Below are positions 1 to 10,428 of a stretch of DNA of 64,000 bases, piece after piece; the stretch's first letter is position 1; each line of letters opens with the position of its first letter. A program made the position numbers and the translations under genes. The notes below the pieces were generated by a model that was given only the letters and a program-made list of their open reading frames with translations, was not told the origin of the DNA and did not search any database. The stretch is from assembly GCA_002479785.1 (NCBI GenBank), contig DLPD01000013.1, positions 50,915 through 114,914 on the forward strand, given 5' to 3'. The DNA is from Cytophagaceae bacterium UBA7467 (GTDB lineage Bacteria > Bacteroidota > Bacteroidia > Cytophagales > Spirosomataceae).

Positions 1-408
1 CTCGTAATGTTGAGGAACTTGAAATGAAAAAATACTTTCTGGGTTAATTAGCCTGGGTTTTTCTTCTTTTAGCAATTGCAGTGGTTCCAAAGAATACGTT
101 TGTATAGACTCAATGCCCGGATTTTTCGATTGCTGTAATTTAATGAAGATTGCCTCTTTTTCCGAACCTTGTACAAAGTTCAATTGGGCATAATCAGAGG
201 GAGCCTTTCCTAAAAAAGTAAGCTCTTTGGTCAATAAATCAACTGAATGCCAAAAAGCCTCATTCGACCCCCTCGTTTCCACCCACAATTGAGGCTTTTC
301 TGGTTTTCCCCAGAAGCGGATACTCCAAATTGGTTCAGTAAAGGAATGTTCGAAAAATGCAGGCAAAGGGTCGAATGTTTGGAAATTATGTGCAAATTTG
401 GCAAAAAT
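1..408 (-). CDS. Partial conserved protein, possibly DUF4905 family (3' end outside window)
   Basis: An open minus-strand frame of 136 codons runs from a stop at 409-411 to the window edge without interruption. The translation reads like real protein, with clusters such as EPIWSIRFW and LWVETRG followed by a mixed strand-like pattern. The tryptophan-rich opening and the LWVETR segment recall the Bacteroidetes DUF4905 family; this is recalled pattern, not a search result. There is no ATG in the visible N-terminal part. TTG at 366 or ATT at 408 are the only reasonable starts, so the start is unresolved. It is divergent from kdsB. Confidence 0.5.
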   Translation of the reverse strand, partial: MFAKFAHNFQTFDPLPAFFEHSFTEPIWSIRFWGKPEKPQLWVETRGSNEAFWHSVDLLTKELTFLGKAPSDYAQLNFVQGSEKEAIFIKLQQSKNPGIESIQTYSLEPLQLLKEEKPRLINPESIFSFQVPQHYE

Positions 409-430
409 CTACCGAAAATACGTAAATAAT

Positions 431-1183
431 ATGATGCATGGCAAAAAGGTGGTCGCTATTATTCCGGCTCGATTCGCCTCCACTCGCTTTCCCGGGAAAC
501 CCCTTGTTGATCTAGGTGGGAAATCCATGATTCAACGGACTTACGAACAAGTAAAGGCAGTTGGAGGCTTTGATCGTATCGTGATTGCGACGGATGATCA
601 ACGTATTTTTGATGCTAGTGTGTCTTTCGGAGCTGAGGTAATGATGACGGCAGAAACGCATTTGACGGGAACCGATCGATGTGCTGAAGTATTAAGTCGT
701 TTAGGTGAAACGGTTGATTATGTGGTGAATATTCAAGGGGATGAACCATTTATTGATCCGGAACAATTAAAGGAAGTGGCAGCAGGATTTTCGTCGGGCG
801 CGCCCATATTAACCCTCATTAAAAAGATTACAGACGTAGAAACCCTTTTTAATACGAACACACCTAAAGTGATTAGCGACGAGGAGGGACACGCGCTTTA
901 TTTTTCACGCCAAACCATTCCTTTTTTAAGAGGGGTTCAGCCTTCCGAATGGTTAGGCAAGCATACATTTTTCAAACACATTGGTTTATACGCTTATCGG
1001 GCTGATATTTTGCCTGGTTTAAGTGCCCTAAAACCTACTTCTTTAGAGTTAGCCGAATCCCTGGAGCAGTTGCGTTGGATTCAAAATGGGATTCGAATCA
1101 AAGCCATCGAAACGCAATTTGAAACGATAGGAATTGATTCCCCGGAAGATCTCGAAAAAATTCAAAAAATGGGCCTCATTTAG
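431..1183 (+). CDS. kdsB: 3-deoxy-manno-octulosonate cytidylyltransferase (CMP-KDO synthetase)
   Basis: KdsB activates KDO with CTP to give CMP-KDO for lipopolysaccharide inner core assembly in the cytoplasm. The N-terminus carries the nucleotidyltransferase signature IPARFASTRFPGKPL, followed by TDD and NIQGDEPF, which are typical of this family. At 250 residues the length matches. A longer frame opens with TTG at 398, but that would lie at or before the likely transcription start given a near-consensus -7 box at 393-400. ATG 431, or the adjacent ATG 434, is therefore preferred. It presents the window as Gram-negative with LPS. It is divergent from the partial gene at the left edge. Confidence 0.95.
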   Translation: MMHGKKVVAIIPARFASTRFPGKPLVDLGGKSMIQRTYEQVKAVGGFDRIVIATDDQRIFDASVSFGAEVMMTAETHLTGTDRCAEVLSRLGETVDYVVNIQGDEPFIDPEQLKEVAAGFSSGAPILTLIKKITDVETLFNTNTPKVISDEEGHALYFSRQTIPFLRGVQPSEWLGKHTFFKHIGLYAYRADILPGLSALKPTSLELAESLEQLRWIQNGIRIKAIETQFETIGIDSPEDLEKIQKMGLI

Positions 1184-1195
1184 GCTGAAAAGCGG

Positions 1196-1203
1196 TATAT
1201 TTG
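1196..1203 (+). promoter_or_regulatory. Predicted -7 box for metH
   Basis: TATATTTG is a perfect match to the Bacteroidetes -7 consensus TAnnTTTG, 45 nt upstream of the metH ATG, predicting a leader of about 41 nt. No convincing -33 TTTG at 19 nt spacing is seen. The 64-nt gap between kdsB and metH is too short for a cobalamin or SAM riboswitch. Confidence 0.5.
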
Positions 1204-1247
1204 CTAGATTTTTGGCATAAACATCTGTCAAGAACTCGATTTTATTT

Positions 1248-4200
1248 ATGCAAAGACCACCTATCAAAGACGTATTGCGCGAAAAGATTTTAATTCTGGA
1301 CGGTGCAATGGGTTCTTTAATTCAACAATACAATTTAACGGATGCTGATTACCGCGGCGAGCGCTTCAAAAATTTCCCTCACGAAGTAAAGGGAAACAAT
1401 GATTTGTTGTCCATCACGCGTCCGGATGTAATTAAGGAAATTCACGCTAAATACTTCACTGCAGGAGCTGATATTGCCGAAACGAATACCTTCTCTGGGA
1501 CTTCCATTGCGATGGCAGATTACCACATGGAGGATTTGGTATATGAATTGAACTTCGAATCAGCTAAAATTGCCCGCGAAGTAGCTGATGAATTTACAGC
1601 CAAAGATCCCTCAAAACCACGTTACGTAGCTGGTTCTATTGGACCGACAAACCGTACCCTGTCGCTTTCCCCAGATGTCAATGATCCGGGTTTTAGAGCG
1701 GTCACTTTCGATGAATTAGTAGAAGCTTACACGGAACAAATACGTGGTTTAGTGGATGGGGGAGCTGATTTGCTCTTAGTGGAAACCATTTTTGACACGT
1801 TGAATGCGAAGGCAGCTTTGTTTGCCATTGATCAATTTTTTAAACAAAATCCATCCAAGCCTTATTTGCCGGTGATGGTCTCTGGAACGATTACAGATGC
1901 CTCAGGGCGTACATTATCTGGCCAAACAACGGAAGCCTTCTTGACTTCTGTTTCACATATGCCTCTACTTTCCGTGGGCTTAAACTGCGCTTTAGGTGCA
2001 GATTTAATGCGTCCTTACGTGAAGACTTTGAACGATAAATCCCCATTCTTAGTTTCTGCTCACCCGAATGCGGGCTTGCCGAACGAAATGGGTGAATACG
2101 ATCAGTCGCCCGCTGAAATGGCTGTGATTATTGATGATTTCTTAGCGAATGGCTTCCTTAACATCATTGGAGGCTGTTGTGGAACGACACCAGCGCACAT
2201 TCAAGCAATTGCGGAAGTGGCTGCGAAGCATAAGCCACACGTGATTCCAGTTGAAAATGCAAACCAAAAGTTGTCGGGTCTTGAGCCTTTGGAGATTACA
2301 GAATTAACGAATTTCGTGAACGTAGGGGAGCGTTGCAATGTGACCGGTTCTAAGAAATTTGCCCGTTTAATTCGGGAGGAGAAATTCGAGGAAGCGATTG
2401 CCGTGGCACGTGAACAGGTAGACGGAGGTGCTCAAATTTTGGACATCAATATGGATGAGGGAATGATTGATGGCGTGAAAATGATGCCTCAATTCCTGAA
2501 TTTATTGATGGCAGAGCCTGATATCGCTCGTTTACCGATCATGATTGACTCCTCGAAATGGGAAGTGATCGAAGCTGGTCTAAAATGCGTACAAGGTAAA
2601 TCGGTAGTTAACTCGATCTCTTTGAAAGAAGGGGAGGATAAATTCATCGAATCCGCGAATAAAGTGAAAATGTACGGTGCTTCTGTGGTCGTAATGGCCT
2701 TTGATGAAGCCGGTCAAGCCGATTCGTATGAACGTCGGATTGAAATTTGTAAAAGAGCGTATGGTATTTTAGTCGATAAGGTAGGTTTCCCAGCGCAGGA
2801 TATCATTTTTGATCCTAATATTTTAACGGTAGCGACTGGAATTGAGGAGCATAACAACTATGCTGTTGATTTCATCAAGGCTACGAAATGGATAAAAGAA
2901 AACCTACCTCATGCGAAAGTCTCGGGGGGTGTTTCAAATATTTCTTTCTCTTTCCGAGGAAATGAGGTAGTCCGCGAGGCGATGCACACCGTTTTCTTAT
3001 ACCATGCCATCAAGGCTGGTATGGATATGGGAATTGTAAACGCCAGTCAATTAGGTGTTTATGATGATATCGATGTAACATTACGTGATTTATGCGAGGA
3101 TGTGCTACTAAATCGCCATCCAGAAGCGACGGAGAAATTGGTCACTTATGCAGAAACGGTTAAATCGGCAGGTAAAGAGCAAGTTGTGGATGATGCCTGG
3201 AGAAAAGAACCCGTTAATAAGCGTTTAGAGCATGCATTGATTAAAGGTTTGACAGAATTCATCGATGAAGATGTAGAGGAAGCTCGTCAATTAGTAGATC
3301 GTCCGATTGAGGTGATTGAAGGACCATTAATGGACGGTATGAATGTGGTGGGAGATTTATTTGGTGAAGGAAAAATGTTCTTGCCACAGGTAGTCAAGTC
3401 TGCACGGGTGATGAAAAAGGCGGTAGCTTATTTATTGCCGTTTATAGAGGCAGAAAAGAAAGGTGGGGAAAGCTCATCTGCAGGAAAAATTTTGATGGCA
3501 ACGGTAAAAGGTGATGTGCACGATATTGGAAAGAATATTGTGGGCGTGGTTTTAGCTTGCAATAACTATGAGGTGATTGATATCGGCGTGATGGTACCTT
3601 GCGATAAGATCCTAGCGGCGGCAAAGGAGCATAACGTAGATATCATCGGTTTGTCCGGTTTGATTACGCCGTCTTTAGACGAGATGGTGTATGTGGCCAA
3701 AGAAATGGAACGTCTTGGTTTTAAAGTCCCTTTATTGATCGGTGGAGCTACTACATCGCGTATTCATACGGCCGTAAAAATTGACCCACACTATTCAGGA
3801 CCGGTGATTCACGTATTGGATGCGTCCCGTTCCGTGCCGGTGGCAGGTCGTTTATTACAAAGTGAATTGACGTCTCAAGATATCTTTAATGAGATTAAAA
3901 CAGAATACGCAGAGTTAAGAACGGCACACGCCGCTCGTCAGCAAGAGAAAAATTACTTGTCGATTGATCAAGCGCGAGCTAAACCAAGCGGAATTGATTG
4001 GACTGGATTTAAAGCGAAAAAGCCGTCGTTCTTAGGGGTGAAGTATTTTGAGGATTATTCTTTGGAAGAAATTGCGAAATACATTGATTGGACCCCATTC
4101 TTCTCAACTTGGCAATTATCGGGCAAGTACCCACGCATTTTTGATAATGAGGTGGTGGGGAAAGAGGCGAAGAAATTATTCGATGATGCGCAGGCCTTAT

Positions 4201-5006
4201 TGAAAGAAATTATAGCGAATAAATCGCTGCAGGCGAAGGCTGCGCTAGGTTTCTTCCCAGCGAATTCGCTTGGAGATGACATTATCTTGCATGATTATGT
4301 AGAGAAAGCCCTAGAAGTAGCTTGCGAAAAACACGGTTACCATAAAGAGATTTCTTATGACATTAAACGCAAAGATGAATCCTCTGATAAGAGTCAGTGG
4401 CTGCATCATTTAAGGCAACAAGGTCAAAAAGCGAGTACACTTCCGAACCGTTGTTTAAGTGATTTTATTGCTCCATTAAACTCGGGTGAGACGGATTATA
4501 TCGGTGCTTTTGCGGTGACCACTGGTCTAGGAATCGAAGCGCTTCTAGATAAATATGAAAAAGAACATGATGACTATAACTCGATTATGGTCAAGGCTCT
4601 AGCGGATCGTTTAGCTGAAGCATTCGCTGAATTATTGCATGAGCGTGTGCGTAAGGAATTCTGGGGTTATGCGGCTGATGAGGCGCTGAGCAACGAAGAC
4701 TTGATTTCGGAGAAATACCAAGGTATTCGTCCAGCACCGGGTTATCCGGCTTGTCCAGATCATACGGAGAAGAAGCGTTTGTTTGAATTATTGGATGCGG
4801 AAAAGCAAATTGGAATTCAATTAACGGAGAGTTATGCGATGTATCCGGCTTCTGCAGTGTCTGGATTCTATTTCTCTCATCCGGAGAGTACGTATTTCGG
4901 TTTAGGAAAGATAGCTAAAGACCAAGTGACTGATTATGCGAAACGCAAAGGCATGTCCTTAGACGACATAGAAAGATGGTTAAGCCCTGTATTGAATTAT
5001 GACTAA
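1248..5006 (+). CDS. metH: Cobalamin-dependent methionine synthase
   Basis: MetH transfers the methyl group from 5-methyl-tetrahydrofolate to homocysteine via methylcobalamin. At 1252 residues it is full length with all four modules. The homocysteine-binding domain (about 1-330) has zinc ligands in LNCALGA and GGCCGTTP (near 310). The pterin domain spans about 350-620. The cobalamin domain has the axial-histidine motif DVHDIGKN near residue 757. The C-terminal reactivation domain (about 920-1250) contains [15 protein letters not shown]. It overlaps metF by 8 nt, so the enzyme supplying its methyl donor is co-translated. A dependence on B12 follows; no riboswitch precedes it. Confidence 0.98.
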   Translation: MQRPPIKDVLREKILILDGAMGSLIQQYNLTDADYRGERFKNFPHEVKGNNDLLSITRPDVIKEIHAKYFTAGADIAETNTFSGTSIAMADYHMEDLVYELNFESAKIAREVADEFTAKDPSKPRYVAGSIGPTNRTLSLSPDVNDPGFRAVTFDELVEAYTEQIRGLVDGGADLLLVETIFDTLNAKAALFAIDQFFKQNPSKPYLPVMVSGTITDASGRTLSGQTTEAFLTSVSHMPLLSVGLNCALGADLMRPYVKTLNDKSPFLVSAHPNAGLPNEMGEYDQSPAEMAVIIDDFLANGFLNIIGGCCGTTPAHIQAIAEVAAKHKPHVIPVENANQKLSGLEPLEITELTNFVNVGERCNVTGSKKFARLIREEKFEEAIAVAREQVDGGAQILDINMDEGMIDGVKMMPQFLNLLMAEPDIARLPIMIDSSKWEVIEAGLKCVQGKSVVNSISLKEGEDKFIESANKVKMYGASVVVMAFDEAGQADSYERRIEICKRAYGILVDKVGFPAQDIIFDPNILTVATGIEEHNNYAVDFIKATKWIKENLPHAKVSGGVSNISFSFRGNEVVREAMHTVFLYHAIKAGMDMGIVNASQLGVYDDIDVTLRDLCEDVLLNRHPEATEKLVTYAETVKSAGKEQVVDDAWRKEPVNKRLEHALIKGLTEFIDEDVEEARQLVDRPIEVIEGPLMDGMNVVGDLFGEGKMFLPQVVKSARVMKKAVAYLLPFIEAEKKGGESSSAGKILMATVKGDVHDIGKNIVGVVLACNNYEVIDIGVMVPCDKILAAAKEHNVDIIGLSGLITPSLDEMVYVAKEMERLGFKVPLLIGGATTSRIHTAVKIDPHYSGPVIHVLDASRSVPVAGRLLQSELTSQDIFNEIKTEYAELRTAHAARQQEKNYLSIDQARAKPSGIDWTGFKAKKPSFLGVKYFEDYSLEEIAKYIDWTPFFSTWQLSGKYPRIFDNEVVGKEAKKLFDDAQALLKEIIANKSLQAKAALGFFPANSLGDDIILHDYVEKALEVACEKHGYHKEISYDIKRKDESSDKSQWLHHLRQQGQKASTLPNRCLSDFIAPLNSGETDYIGAFAVTTGLGIEALLDKYEKEHDDYNSIMVKALADRLAEAFAELLHERVRKEFWGYAADEALSNEDLISEKYQGIRPAPGYPACPDHTEKKRLFELLDAEKQIGIQLTESYAMYPASAVSGFYFSHPESTYFGLGKIAKDQVTDYAKRKGMSLDDIERWLSPVLNYD

Positions 5007-5952
5007 GATTACCAAATACTTTGAAGAAGCGGCGGGAAAAACCCTTTTCTCGATCGAGATTATTCCACCGATGAAGGGACAACATTTGGGCGAATTAATG
5101 TCGCACATTGAGCCATTGATGGAATTTAAGCCGCCCTTTATTGAGGTGACTTATCACCGCGAAGAATATGTCGAGAAAGTGGTAGATGGCGTTACAAAGC
5201 GCATCCCTATTCGCAAGCGTCCAGGTACTTTGGGTATATGTGCGTCCATCATGCAGCGTTTTCAGATCGAGGCTGTACCCCACGTAATTTGCGGCGGGTT
5301 TACCAAAGAGGAAACGGAAGACTTCTTAATCGATCTTCATTATTTAGGTATCGAGAATGCTCTTTTATTGCGTGGTGATCAAGAGAAAGGCGAAACTCAT
5401 TTTGTTCCCAAGCCCGGTGGTCACGCCTATGCGAACGAATTAGTGGAGCAAGTGGCGGCCATGAATAAAGGTATTTTATTGCATGAGGAAACAGAATCTC
5501 TACCTACGAATTTTTGTATTGGTGTAGCTGGTTATCCGGAGAAACACATTGACGCAGTTTCATTTGAAGAAGACTTGCGCTATTTAAAGCAAAAAGTAGA
5601 AGCAGGTGCAGATTACATTGTGACTCAAATGTTCTTTGATAATGCCAAGTATTTTGATTTTGTTCAAAAATGCCGTGAAATGGGTATCACAGTACCCATT
5701 ATTCCAGGTTTAAAACCTTTAGCGACTGAACGTCAATTGGATATTTTGCCGGAGATTTTTCATTTAGAGATCCCTTCAGACTTTGTGGCAGAAGCCCGTA
5801 AATGCGCTAATAATGCGGCTATTAAGCAATTAGGCATTGAGTGGGCGGTACAACAAGGGAAGGAATTAATGCAGGCGGGTGTGCCTGCTTTACACTTCTA
5901 TACGATGAGTAAATCAGATAGTGTCCGAGCTATCGCTGAAAAACTATTCTAA
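4999..5952 (+). CDS. metF: Methylenetetrahydrofolate reductase
   Basis: MetF reduces 5,10-methylene-THF to 5-methyl-THF with FAD, feeding MetH. The 317-residue protein begins with the family pattern FSIEIIPP, and shows the beta/alpha-barrel motif ALLLRGD and the QMFFDN segment near the active site. The length fits bacterial MetF. Its ATG lies inside the last codons of metH (8-nt overlap) and its stop overlaps the next start, so all three genes form one translationally coupled operon. The substrate/product relation with MetH makes the assignment secure. Confidence 0.97.
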   Translation: MTKITKYFEEAAGKTLFSIEIIPPMKGQHLGELMSHIEPLMEFKPPFIEVTYHREEYVEKVVDGVTKRIPIRKRPGTLGICASIMQRFQIEAVPHVICGGFTKEETEDFLIDLHYLGIENALLLRGDQEKGETHFVPKPGGHAYANELVEQVAAMNKGILLHEETESLPTNFCIGVAGYPEKHIDAVSFEEDLRYLKQKVEAGADYIVTQMFFDNAKYFDFVQKCREMGITVPIIPGLKPLATERQLDILPEIFHLEIPSDFVAEARKCANNAAIKQLGIEWAVQQGKELMQAGVPALHFYTMSKSDSVRAIAEKLF

Positions 5953-6308
5953 TGAAAGTTTTGGTCTATGGTGCGAGTACAAATCCAAGTCGATATGCTT
6001 ATATCGCGACGGAATTGCTTTTGCAGCATGGCCATGATGTTTCTTTGGTTGGAATTAAAAAAGGGGAGGTGTTTGGCTTACCAATTCAACAGGATCAACC
6101 TTTGCTGGAAGAGATCGATACGGTGACTCTATATGTAGGTCCTGCGAATCAGGAAGGACTTTTTAATTACCTTTCATCTTTATCGCCTAGAAGGGTTATT
6201 TTTAATCCAGGCACTGAAAATCCTGAGCTCGAAAGGGCATTAGAAAAATTGGGAATTCAAACAGAAGAGGCCTGCACGCTGGTATTATTGCACACAGGCC
6301 AGTTTTAG
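5952..6308 (+). CDS. CoA-binding (YccU-like) Rossmann protein
   Basis: A 118-residue single-domain Rossmann protein with an N-terminal nucleotide-binding turn (VYGASTNPSRYA) and the segment FNPGTENPELE that is typical of the small CoA-binding family. The cellular role of this family is not firmly established. It is linked to metF by a TAATG junction, so it is the third gene of the metH operon. It converges on purS with only 4 nt between stops. I infer a cofactor-binding accessory role but cannot assign a reaction. Confidence 0.8.
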   Translation: MKVLVYGASTNPSRYAYIATELLLQHGHDVSLVGIKKGEVFGLPIQQDQPLLEEIDTVTLYVGPANQEGLFNYLSSLSPRRVIFNPGTENPELERALEKLGIQTEEACTLVLLHTGQF

Positions 6309-6312
6309 TGGC

Positions 6313-6564
6313 TTATTGAGCTGTTAACGTAAACTCAAATTCCTCCATAATCAAGTTTGCTAGCAATTTCTTGCAGGCGTTAGTTACCACCTCATTTGCT
6401 TCAGCTTCAGAAGCTGCATCCACGGTTAATGTGATGTGCTTGCCTATACGAACGCCTGCCACTTGGTTGATACCTAAGTTTTGTAAGCCAATAAGTACCG
6501 CTTTTCCCTGAGGATCAAGGATTTCTTTTTGTGGCATTACGTTGATTTCAGCTAAGAATTTCAT
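6313..6564 (-). CDS. purS: Phosphoribosylformylglycinamidine synthase subunit PurS
   Basis: PurS is the small subunit that bridges PurL and PurQ in the fourth step of purine synthesis. The 83-residue protein has the family pattern: MKFLAEINVMPQ, then DPQGKAVLIGLQNLG and VRIGKHITL. It is the last gene of a minus-strand run and its start overlaps the pssA stop by 1 nt. The purL and purQ partners are not in the window. A separate PurS implies that the organism uses the three-subunit or small PurL form, unless this is a relic alongside a large PurL. Confidence 0.9.
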   Translation of the reverse strand: MKFLAEINVMPQKEILDPQGKAVLIGLQNLGINQVAGVRIGKHITLTVDAASEAEANEVVTNACKKLLANLIMEEFEFTLTAQ

Positions 6565-7277
6565 TATTTATTTGGATTTAAAAGGAAAATAAGGCCGGAA
6601 AGGAGGATGTATGCAATCACTAAAACCGGAATTGCTGCAAATTTAAGCATAACAAGGGCAGCAATGCAAAAAATAAGGAAAATGAATTTTACTTGATTGC
6701 TTTTCCAATCCCAAGACTTGAACTTAAACGCCAGTAAAGGTAATTCACAAACCAACAAGTAACTCATCACGACCGAATAAATCAATAGGCCTTTAAAGTG
6801 TAGAATATAGGCACTGTATTCTGGTTGGAATTGTAGTATCAGCGGTAAGGAAGCAATGAGTAAACCATTTGCTGGGGTAGGGACACCGATGAACTGATCA
6901 CTTTGGCGCGTATCTATATTGAATTTGGCCAAACGGTAGGCAGACATTAAAGCCAAGGCAAATACCAAGAAGGGCTTGTAGAACCCGAATAAACCCACAG
7001 TACATTGTGTCCCGCAACTTTGTTCTACTAATGAAAACAAGATAAAGGCTGGTAAAACCCCAAAAGAGACCATGTCTGCTAACGAATCCAATTCTTTACC
7101 TAGATCAGAATAGGCTTGTAAAGCTCTAGCTAAAAATCCGTCGAAGAAGTCGCAGACAAGGGAGATGAACATACAATAAGAGGCGCTCACTAAATCGCCT
7201 TGCATCACGAACCAAAGTCCGATGCAGCCCGCCAATAAATTACCTAGTGTTAGTAGGTTAGGGATTTCTTTTTTCAT
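6564..7277 (-). CDS. pssA: CDP-diacylglycerol-serine O-phosphatidyltransferase
   Basis: This integral membrane enzyme makes phosphatidylserine from CDP-DAG and serine, the precursor of phosphatidylethanolamine. The CDP-alcohol phosphatidyltransferase motif is seen as CDFFDGFLARAL followed by ELDSLAD, near residues 42-70. The 237 residues carry several hydrophobic segments, including one at the N-terminus and a cluster in the last 80 residues. Its start overlaps the end of the MBL-fold hydrolase by 4 nt. The decarboxylase gene psd is not in the window. Confidence 0.95.
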   Translation of the reverse strand: MKKEIPNLLTLGNLLAGCIGLWFVMQGDLVSASYCMFISLVCDFFDGFLARALQAYSDLGKELDSLADMVSFGVLPAFILFSLVEQSCGTQCTVGLFGFYKPFLVFALALMSAYRLAKFNIDTRQSDQFIGVPTPANGLLIASLPLILQFQPEYSAYILHFKGLLIYSVVMSYLLVCELPLLAFKFKSWDWKSNQVKFIFLIFCIAALVMLKFAAIPVLVIAYILLSGLIFLLNPNK

Positions 7278-7915
7278 GCTTTTACGTATGGATTGGATGC
7301 TTTTTCTTCTCCGATCGTTGTGCTACCGCCATGTCCGGGATACACAATAGTGGAATCAGGTAAGGTATATAATTGTGTTTGAATGCTGTGTACTAAATCT
7401 GCGTGGTTACACAAAGGAAAATCCGTTCTTCCTACACTGCGTCTAAACAATACATCCCCATCAAACAAAAGGCCTTCTTTTTTAAAATACAAGGCCACAT
7501 GCCCTGGTGCATGACCCGGCACAAACAAGATTTGAATTTCCATTTTGCCTATATGCAAAACTTGATTGTCCTCGTACCAAACATCGACTTCAGAAGGCTG
7601 GTAGTGGGGAAAACCATACACTTGTGCTCGATTTGCCGCATCTCTTAAAAGTGGTTCATCTTTTGGGTGTAAGTAAAATGGAATCTTGAATTCTTGTCGG
7701 AAATATTCTACTCCTAGCACGTGATCGATGTGTGCGTGCGTGTTCAAGATATGAGTTAACGTGATGCTTTTCTCCTCGATGAATGCTTTTAATGTTTGGC
7801 GCTCCTCGTAGGTGTAACAGCCAGGATCCACAATAATACCCGTCCCATTTTCATCCCATATGAGGTAGGTATTTTCTTGAAATGGATTTAACGAAAAAGC
7901 TTGGTGAAAGATCAT
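7274..7915 (-). CDS. MBL-fold metallohydrolase (glyoxalase II-like)
   Basis: A metallo-beta-lactamase-fold hydrolase of 213 residues with the metal-binding signature THAHIDHVLG, a downstream PGHAPGH histidine and the FDGDVLF aspartate that bridges the metals. It lacks the C-terminal helical domain of true glyoxalase II, like the YcbL group. Substrate is unknown; a thioester such as S-lactoylglutathione is a family-based guess. A longer frame begins at 7942 inside the upstream methyltransferase gene; ATG 7915, 2 nt after that gene's stop, fits the start MIFHQAFSLNPFQENTYLI. Confidence 0.9.
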   Translation of the reverse strand: MIFHQAFSLNPFQENTYLIWDENGTGIIVDPGCYTYEERQTLKAFIEEKSITLTHILNTHAHIDHVLGVEYFRQEFKIPFYLHPKDEPLLRDAANRAQVYGFPHYQPSEVDVWYEDNQVLHIGKMEIQILFVPGHAPGHVALYFKKEGLLFDGDVLFRRSVGRTDFPLCNHADLVHSIQTQLYTLPDSTIVYPGHGGSTTIGEEKASNPYVKA

Positions 7916-7917
7916 AT

Positions 7918-8616
7918 TTATTTGCCTAAGAGAAATATACAAGGTTTTTTGTGTAAATCAGGTTGCGCTTTTGCCCAATCGCTTGCCTTTTTTGTTTGAA
8001 CAAATCCGGTGGGTGACGTCACGTCACAAGCGATGCAAATGAGTGAATCAGGAGCACATTGTGCAACCAAATCTTCCAGCATCGCCTTGTTCCGATAGGG
8101 CGTTTCAATAAAGATTTGTGTTTGTCCCCATTTAGCCACCTCTCTATCCAATTGTTCAATTTTGCGAATGCGAGCAGCTTTGTCGATGGGAAGGTAGCCA
8201 ATAAAAGCGAAGCTTTGGCCTGAAAAACCAGATCCCATTAAACTGAGTAGGATGGAAGAAGGACCTACTAAAGGAATCACTTCTATGTTTTGTTGCTGTG
8301 CAATCGAAACGGCTAAGGCGCCAGGATCCGCTATGCCAGGGCAACCTGCCTCTGAAATAACACCGATATACTCGACTGAACTATGTTTTTTGTAAAAATC
8401 AGTAACTGATTTAGGTTGGGTATCTTTGTCTAATACCTCAAAAACTAAATCATCTATCTGAATCCCCAGTTTCAATTCACTAATAAATCGCCTCGCTGTG
8501 CGCACGTTTTCAACTAGATAATGCTTCGTTTGCTGTATAGCCGCTAATATTGCAGGGCTTAGAACTTCGGAAGAAGTGTTTTCAGCAATCGGGCAGGGGA
8601 TCAGAAATAGTTTCAT
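7918..8616 (-). CDS. SAM-dependent methyltransferase, RsmI-like (tetrapyrrole methylase fold)
   Basis: The 232-residue protein belongs to the tetrapyrrole methylase fold. SEAGCPGIADPGA and LVGPSSILLSLMGSG are the hallmark motifs of the RsmI group, which methylates the 2'-OH of C1402 in 16S rRNA. It is shorter than classical RsmI (about 280) and lacks the C-terminal extension. Bacteroidetes often carry such a short paralogue, so the exact target is uncertain. It overlaps the alpha/beta hydrolase gene by 4 nt (ATGA) and is followed 2 nt later by the MBL hydrolase. Confidence 0.85.
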   Translation of the reverse strand: MKLFLIPCPIAENTSSEVLSPAILAAIQQTKHYLVENVRTARRFISELKLGIQIDDLVFEVLDKDTQPKSVTDFYKKHSSVEYIGVISEAGCPGIADPGALAVSIAQQQNIEVIPLVGPSSILLSLMGSGFSGQSFAFIGYLPIDKAARIRKIEQLDREVAKWGQTQIFIETPYRNKAMLEDLVAQCAPDSLICIACDVTSPTGFVQTKKASDWAKAQPDLHKKPCIFLLGK

Positions 8617-9374
8617 AAATACGGTTGAAGCGCCTGTAGAAATAATTCAGGTTGGTCTGCTTGCACCCAATGGCCTGCATTTGGAATCTCTACTACTTCA
8701 AAATTAGGGAAAATTTCCGCAATGTATCGCTCGTCTTCCGGTTGAATATAATGAGAGTCTGCTCCTTTAATGAATAGCGTTTCGGTGTTCGAGGCGGCAG
8801 GAACAAATAATTCGTGCCCCACCACATCGATGTTTTTTGTGATTACTTTGAGGTTGATTCTCCACGCAAATTGTTGCTCCGCGTTCCGATAAAGGTTTTT
8901 TAGCAGGAATTGACGTACACCCTCTTTTTCTTCGAAGCGCTTTAAATGTTCATTGGCTGCTTGGCGACTCTCGAGTGTGCTTAAGTCAAGGCTGTTCAAC
9001 CCTTCCAAAATGTGCGTATGATGCACCGGATAGAATTTAGGGGCGATATCCACAATAACGATTCGAGATGCGATGCCCGGATACAATAAATCGAATTGCA
9101 TCACCACTTTTCCACCCATACTGTGACCGATGAGAATAGGTTTTTCTAATTGATGCTCTTGAATGAATTCTAACAGATCAGCCGCCATCACCTCATAATT
9201 GAATTCGTCTCCCCAGGGTGATTGTCCATGGTTCCTTTGGTCCACTAAAAATACGTGGTGATTTTCGGAGATGGCTTTTCCAAACCCCAACCAATTATCA
9301 GAGGTCCCAAATATGCCATGTAGTATAATAACCGGTGTGCCCGATTCTCCAAGTGCGCGATAGAATAATTTCAT
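8613..9374 (-). CDS. Alpha/beta-fold hydrolase (YbfF-like esterase)
   Basis: A cytoplasmic alpha/beta hydrolase of 253 residues. The oxyanion HG dipeptide is in ILHGIFGTSDNW, the nucleophile elbow is GHSMGGKV (near residue 98), and the catalytic histidine is in NAGHWVQADQPE near the C-terminus. This set resembles the YbfF esterase group. The natural substrate is unknown. There is no signal peptide. Its ATG overlaps the last base of the selD stop, so it is the second gene of the selD run. Confidence 0.88.
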   Translation of the reverse strand: MKLFYRALGESGTPVIILHGIFGTSDNWLGFGKAISENHHVFLVDQRNHGQSPWGDEFNYEVMAADLLEFIQEHQLEKPILIGHSMGGKVVMQFDLLYPGIASRIVIVDIAPKFYPVHHTHILEGLNSLDLSTLESRQAANEHLKRFEEKEGVRQFLLKNLYRNAEQQFAWRINLKVITKNIDVVGHELFVPAASNTETLFIKGADSHYIQPEDERYIAEIFPNFEVVEIPNAGHWVQADQPELFLQALQPYL

Positions 9375-10411
9375 TAGGCTATATAAATGGCTTTTTCTTT
9401 GCGTTCTGTTAATTCTCCAATCGGACTTAATTCAAATCCATTCTCCATTGCAAAGGCTTCGAATTCAGCTGTATGCTCTGCTTCAACGGCGATTAATAAT
9501 CCCCCCGAAGTCTGTGGGTCAGCGCCAATGTATCTTTGTCGCTCGGAAATTTCCTCACTCAAACGTTCGCCATAGCTCGCTAAATTGCGTGCTGTACCAC
9601 CTGGGAAGCACTTGAGGTCTAAATAATGATCAATATTAGGAAGCAATGGCAAGTTTTCAAACGCAATTTTTGCGCTCAATCCTGATCCATCCGCCATCTC
9701 CACTAAGTGTCCAAACAACCCGAAACCTGTTACATCGGTCAAGGATTTTACGTATTCTAAGGGCCCTAACTTTTCTCCAAATGAATTTAATGTACTCATT
9801 TGCTTCACCGCACGTGCTAAATCTGCTGGACTTACAATACCTCGTTTTTGGCCAGTCGATAAAATCCCAACCCCTAAAGGCTTCGTTAAATATAACATAC
9901 AGCCCTTCGTAGCCTTATCATTCTGTTTCAAATGTTCTTTTCTCACTTTTCCTGTTACGGCTAGTCCAAAAATAGGCTCAGGTGAATCTATTGAATGCCC
10001 TCCCGCTAACGGAATGCCTGCCTCAGCACAGGCCGCTCTTCCTCCCTCTAAAACTTGCGCAGCGATTTCAGGTGCCAATTTATCAATGGGCCAGCCTAAG
10101 ATGGCAATGGCCATCAATGGACTACCGCCCATTGCATAGATGTCAGAGATCGCATTAGTCGCGGCAATTTTTCCAAAATCAAAGGGATCATCAACGATAG
10201 GCATAAAGAAATCCGTCGTCGAAATTACCGCCTCGCCATTCTGCCAATCAAAAACAGCCGCATCATCTCGACTCTCGTTTCCGACTAATAAGAGGGGATG
10301 AGAGGCTTTTGGTTTATCAGATTTAAGGATCTTATCCAATATCTGTGGGGATATTTTGCATCCACAACCTGCACCGTGGCTAAAGGAAGTTAATTTGATT
10401 TGTACTGACAT
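9374..10411 (-). CDS. selD: Selenide, water dikinase (selenophosphate synthetase)
   Basis: SelD makes selenophosphate from selenide and ATP, the selenium donor for selenocysteine and for 2-selenouridine in tRNA. The active-site loop [11 protein letters not shown] has cysteines at residues 16 and 18 and lysine at 19, matching the E. coli Cys-type enzyme; no in-frame TGA is present, so this SelD is not itself a selenoprotein. Length 345 is normal. No selA, selB or mnmH lies nearby, so the selenium use cannot be told from this window. It is the first gene of a six-gene run ending in purS. Confidence 0.95.
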   Translation of the reverse strand: MSVQIKLTSFSHGAGCGCKISPQILDKILKSDKPKASHPLLLVGNESRDDAAVFDWQNGEAVISTTDFFMPIVDDPFDFGKIAATNAISDIYAMGGSPLMAIAILGWPIDKLAPEIAAQVLEGGRAACAEAGIPLAGGHSIDSPEPIFGLAVTGKVRKEHLKQNDKATKGCMLYLTKPLGVGILSTGQKRGIVSPADLARAVKQMSTLNSFGEKLGPLEYVKSLTDVTGFGLFGHLVEMADGSGLSAKIAFENLPLLPNIDHYLDLKCFPGGTARNLASYGERLSEEISERQRYIGADPQTSGGLLIAVEAEHTAEFEAFAMENGFELSPIGELTERKEKAIYIA

Positions 10412-10428
10412 TTGAAATAATTAAGTTG

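Noticed and set aside
1184..1247. Cobalamin riboswitch upstream of metH
   Set aside because: Only 64 nt are available and no B12-box-like sequence is present.
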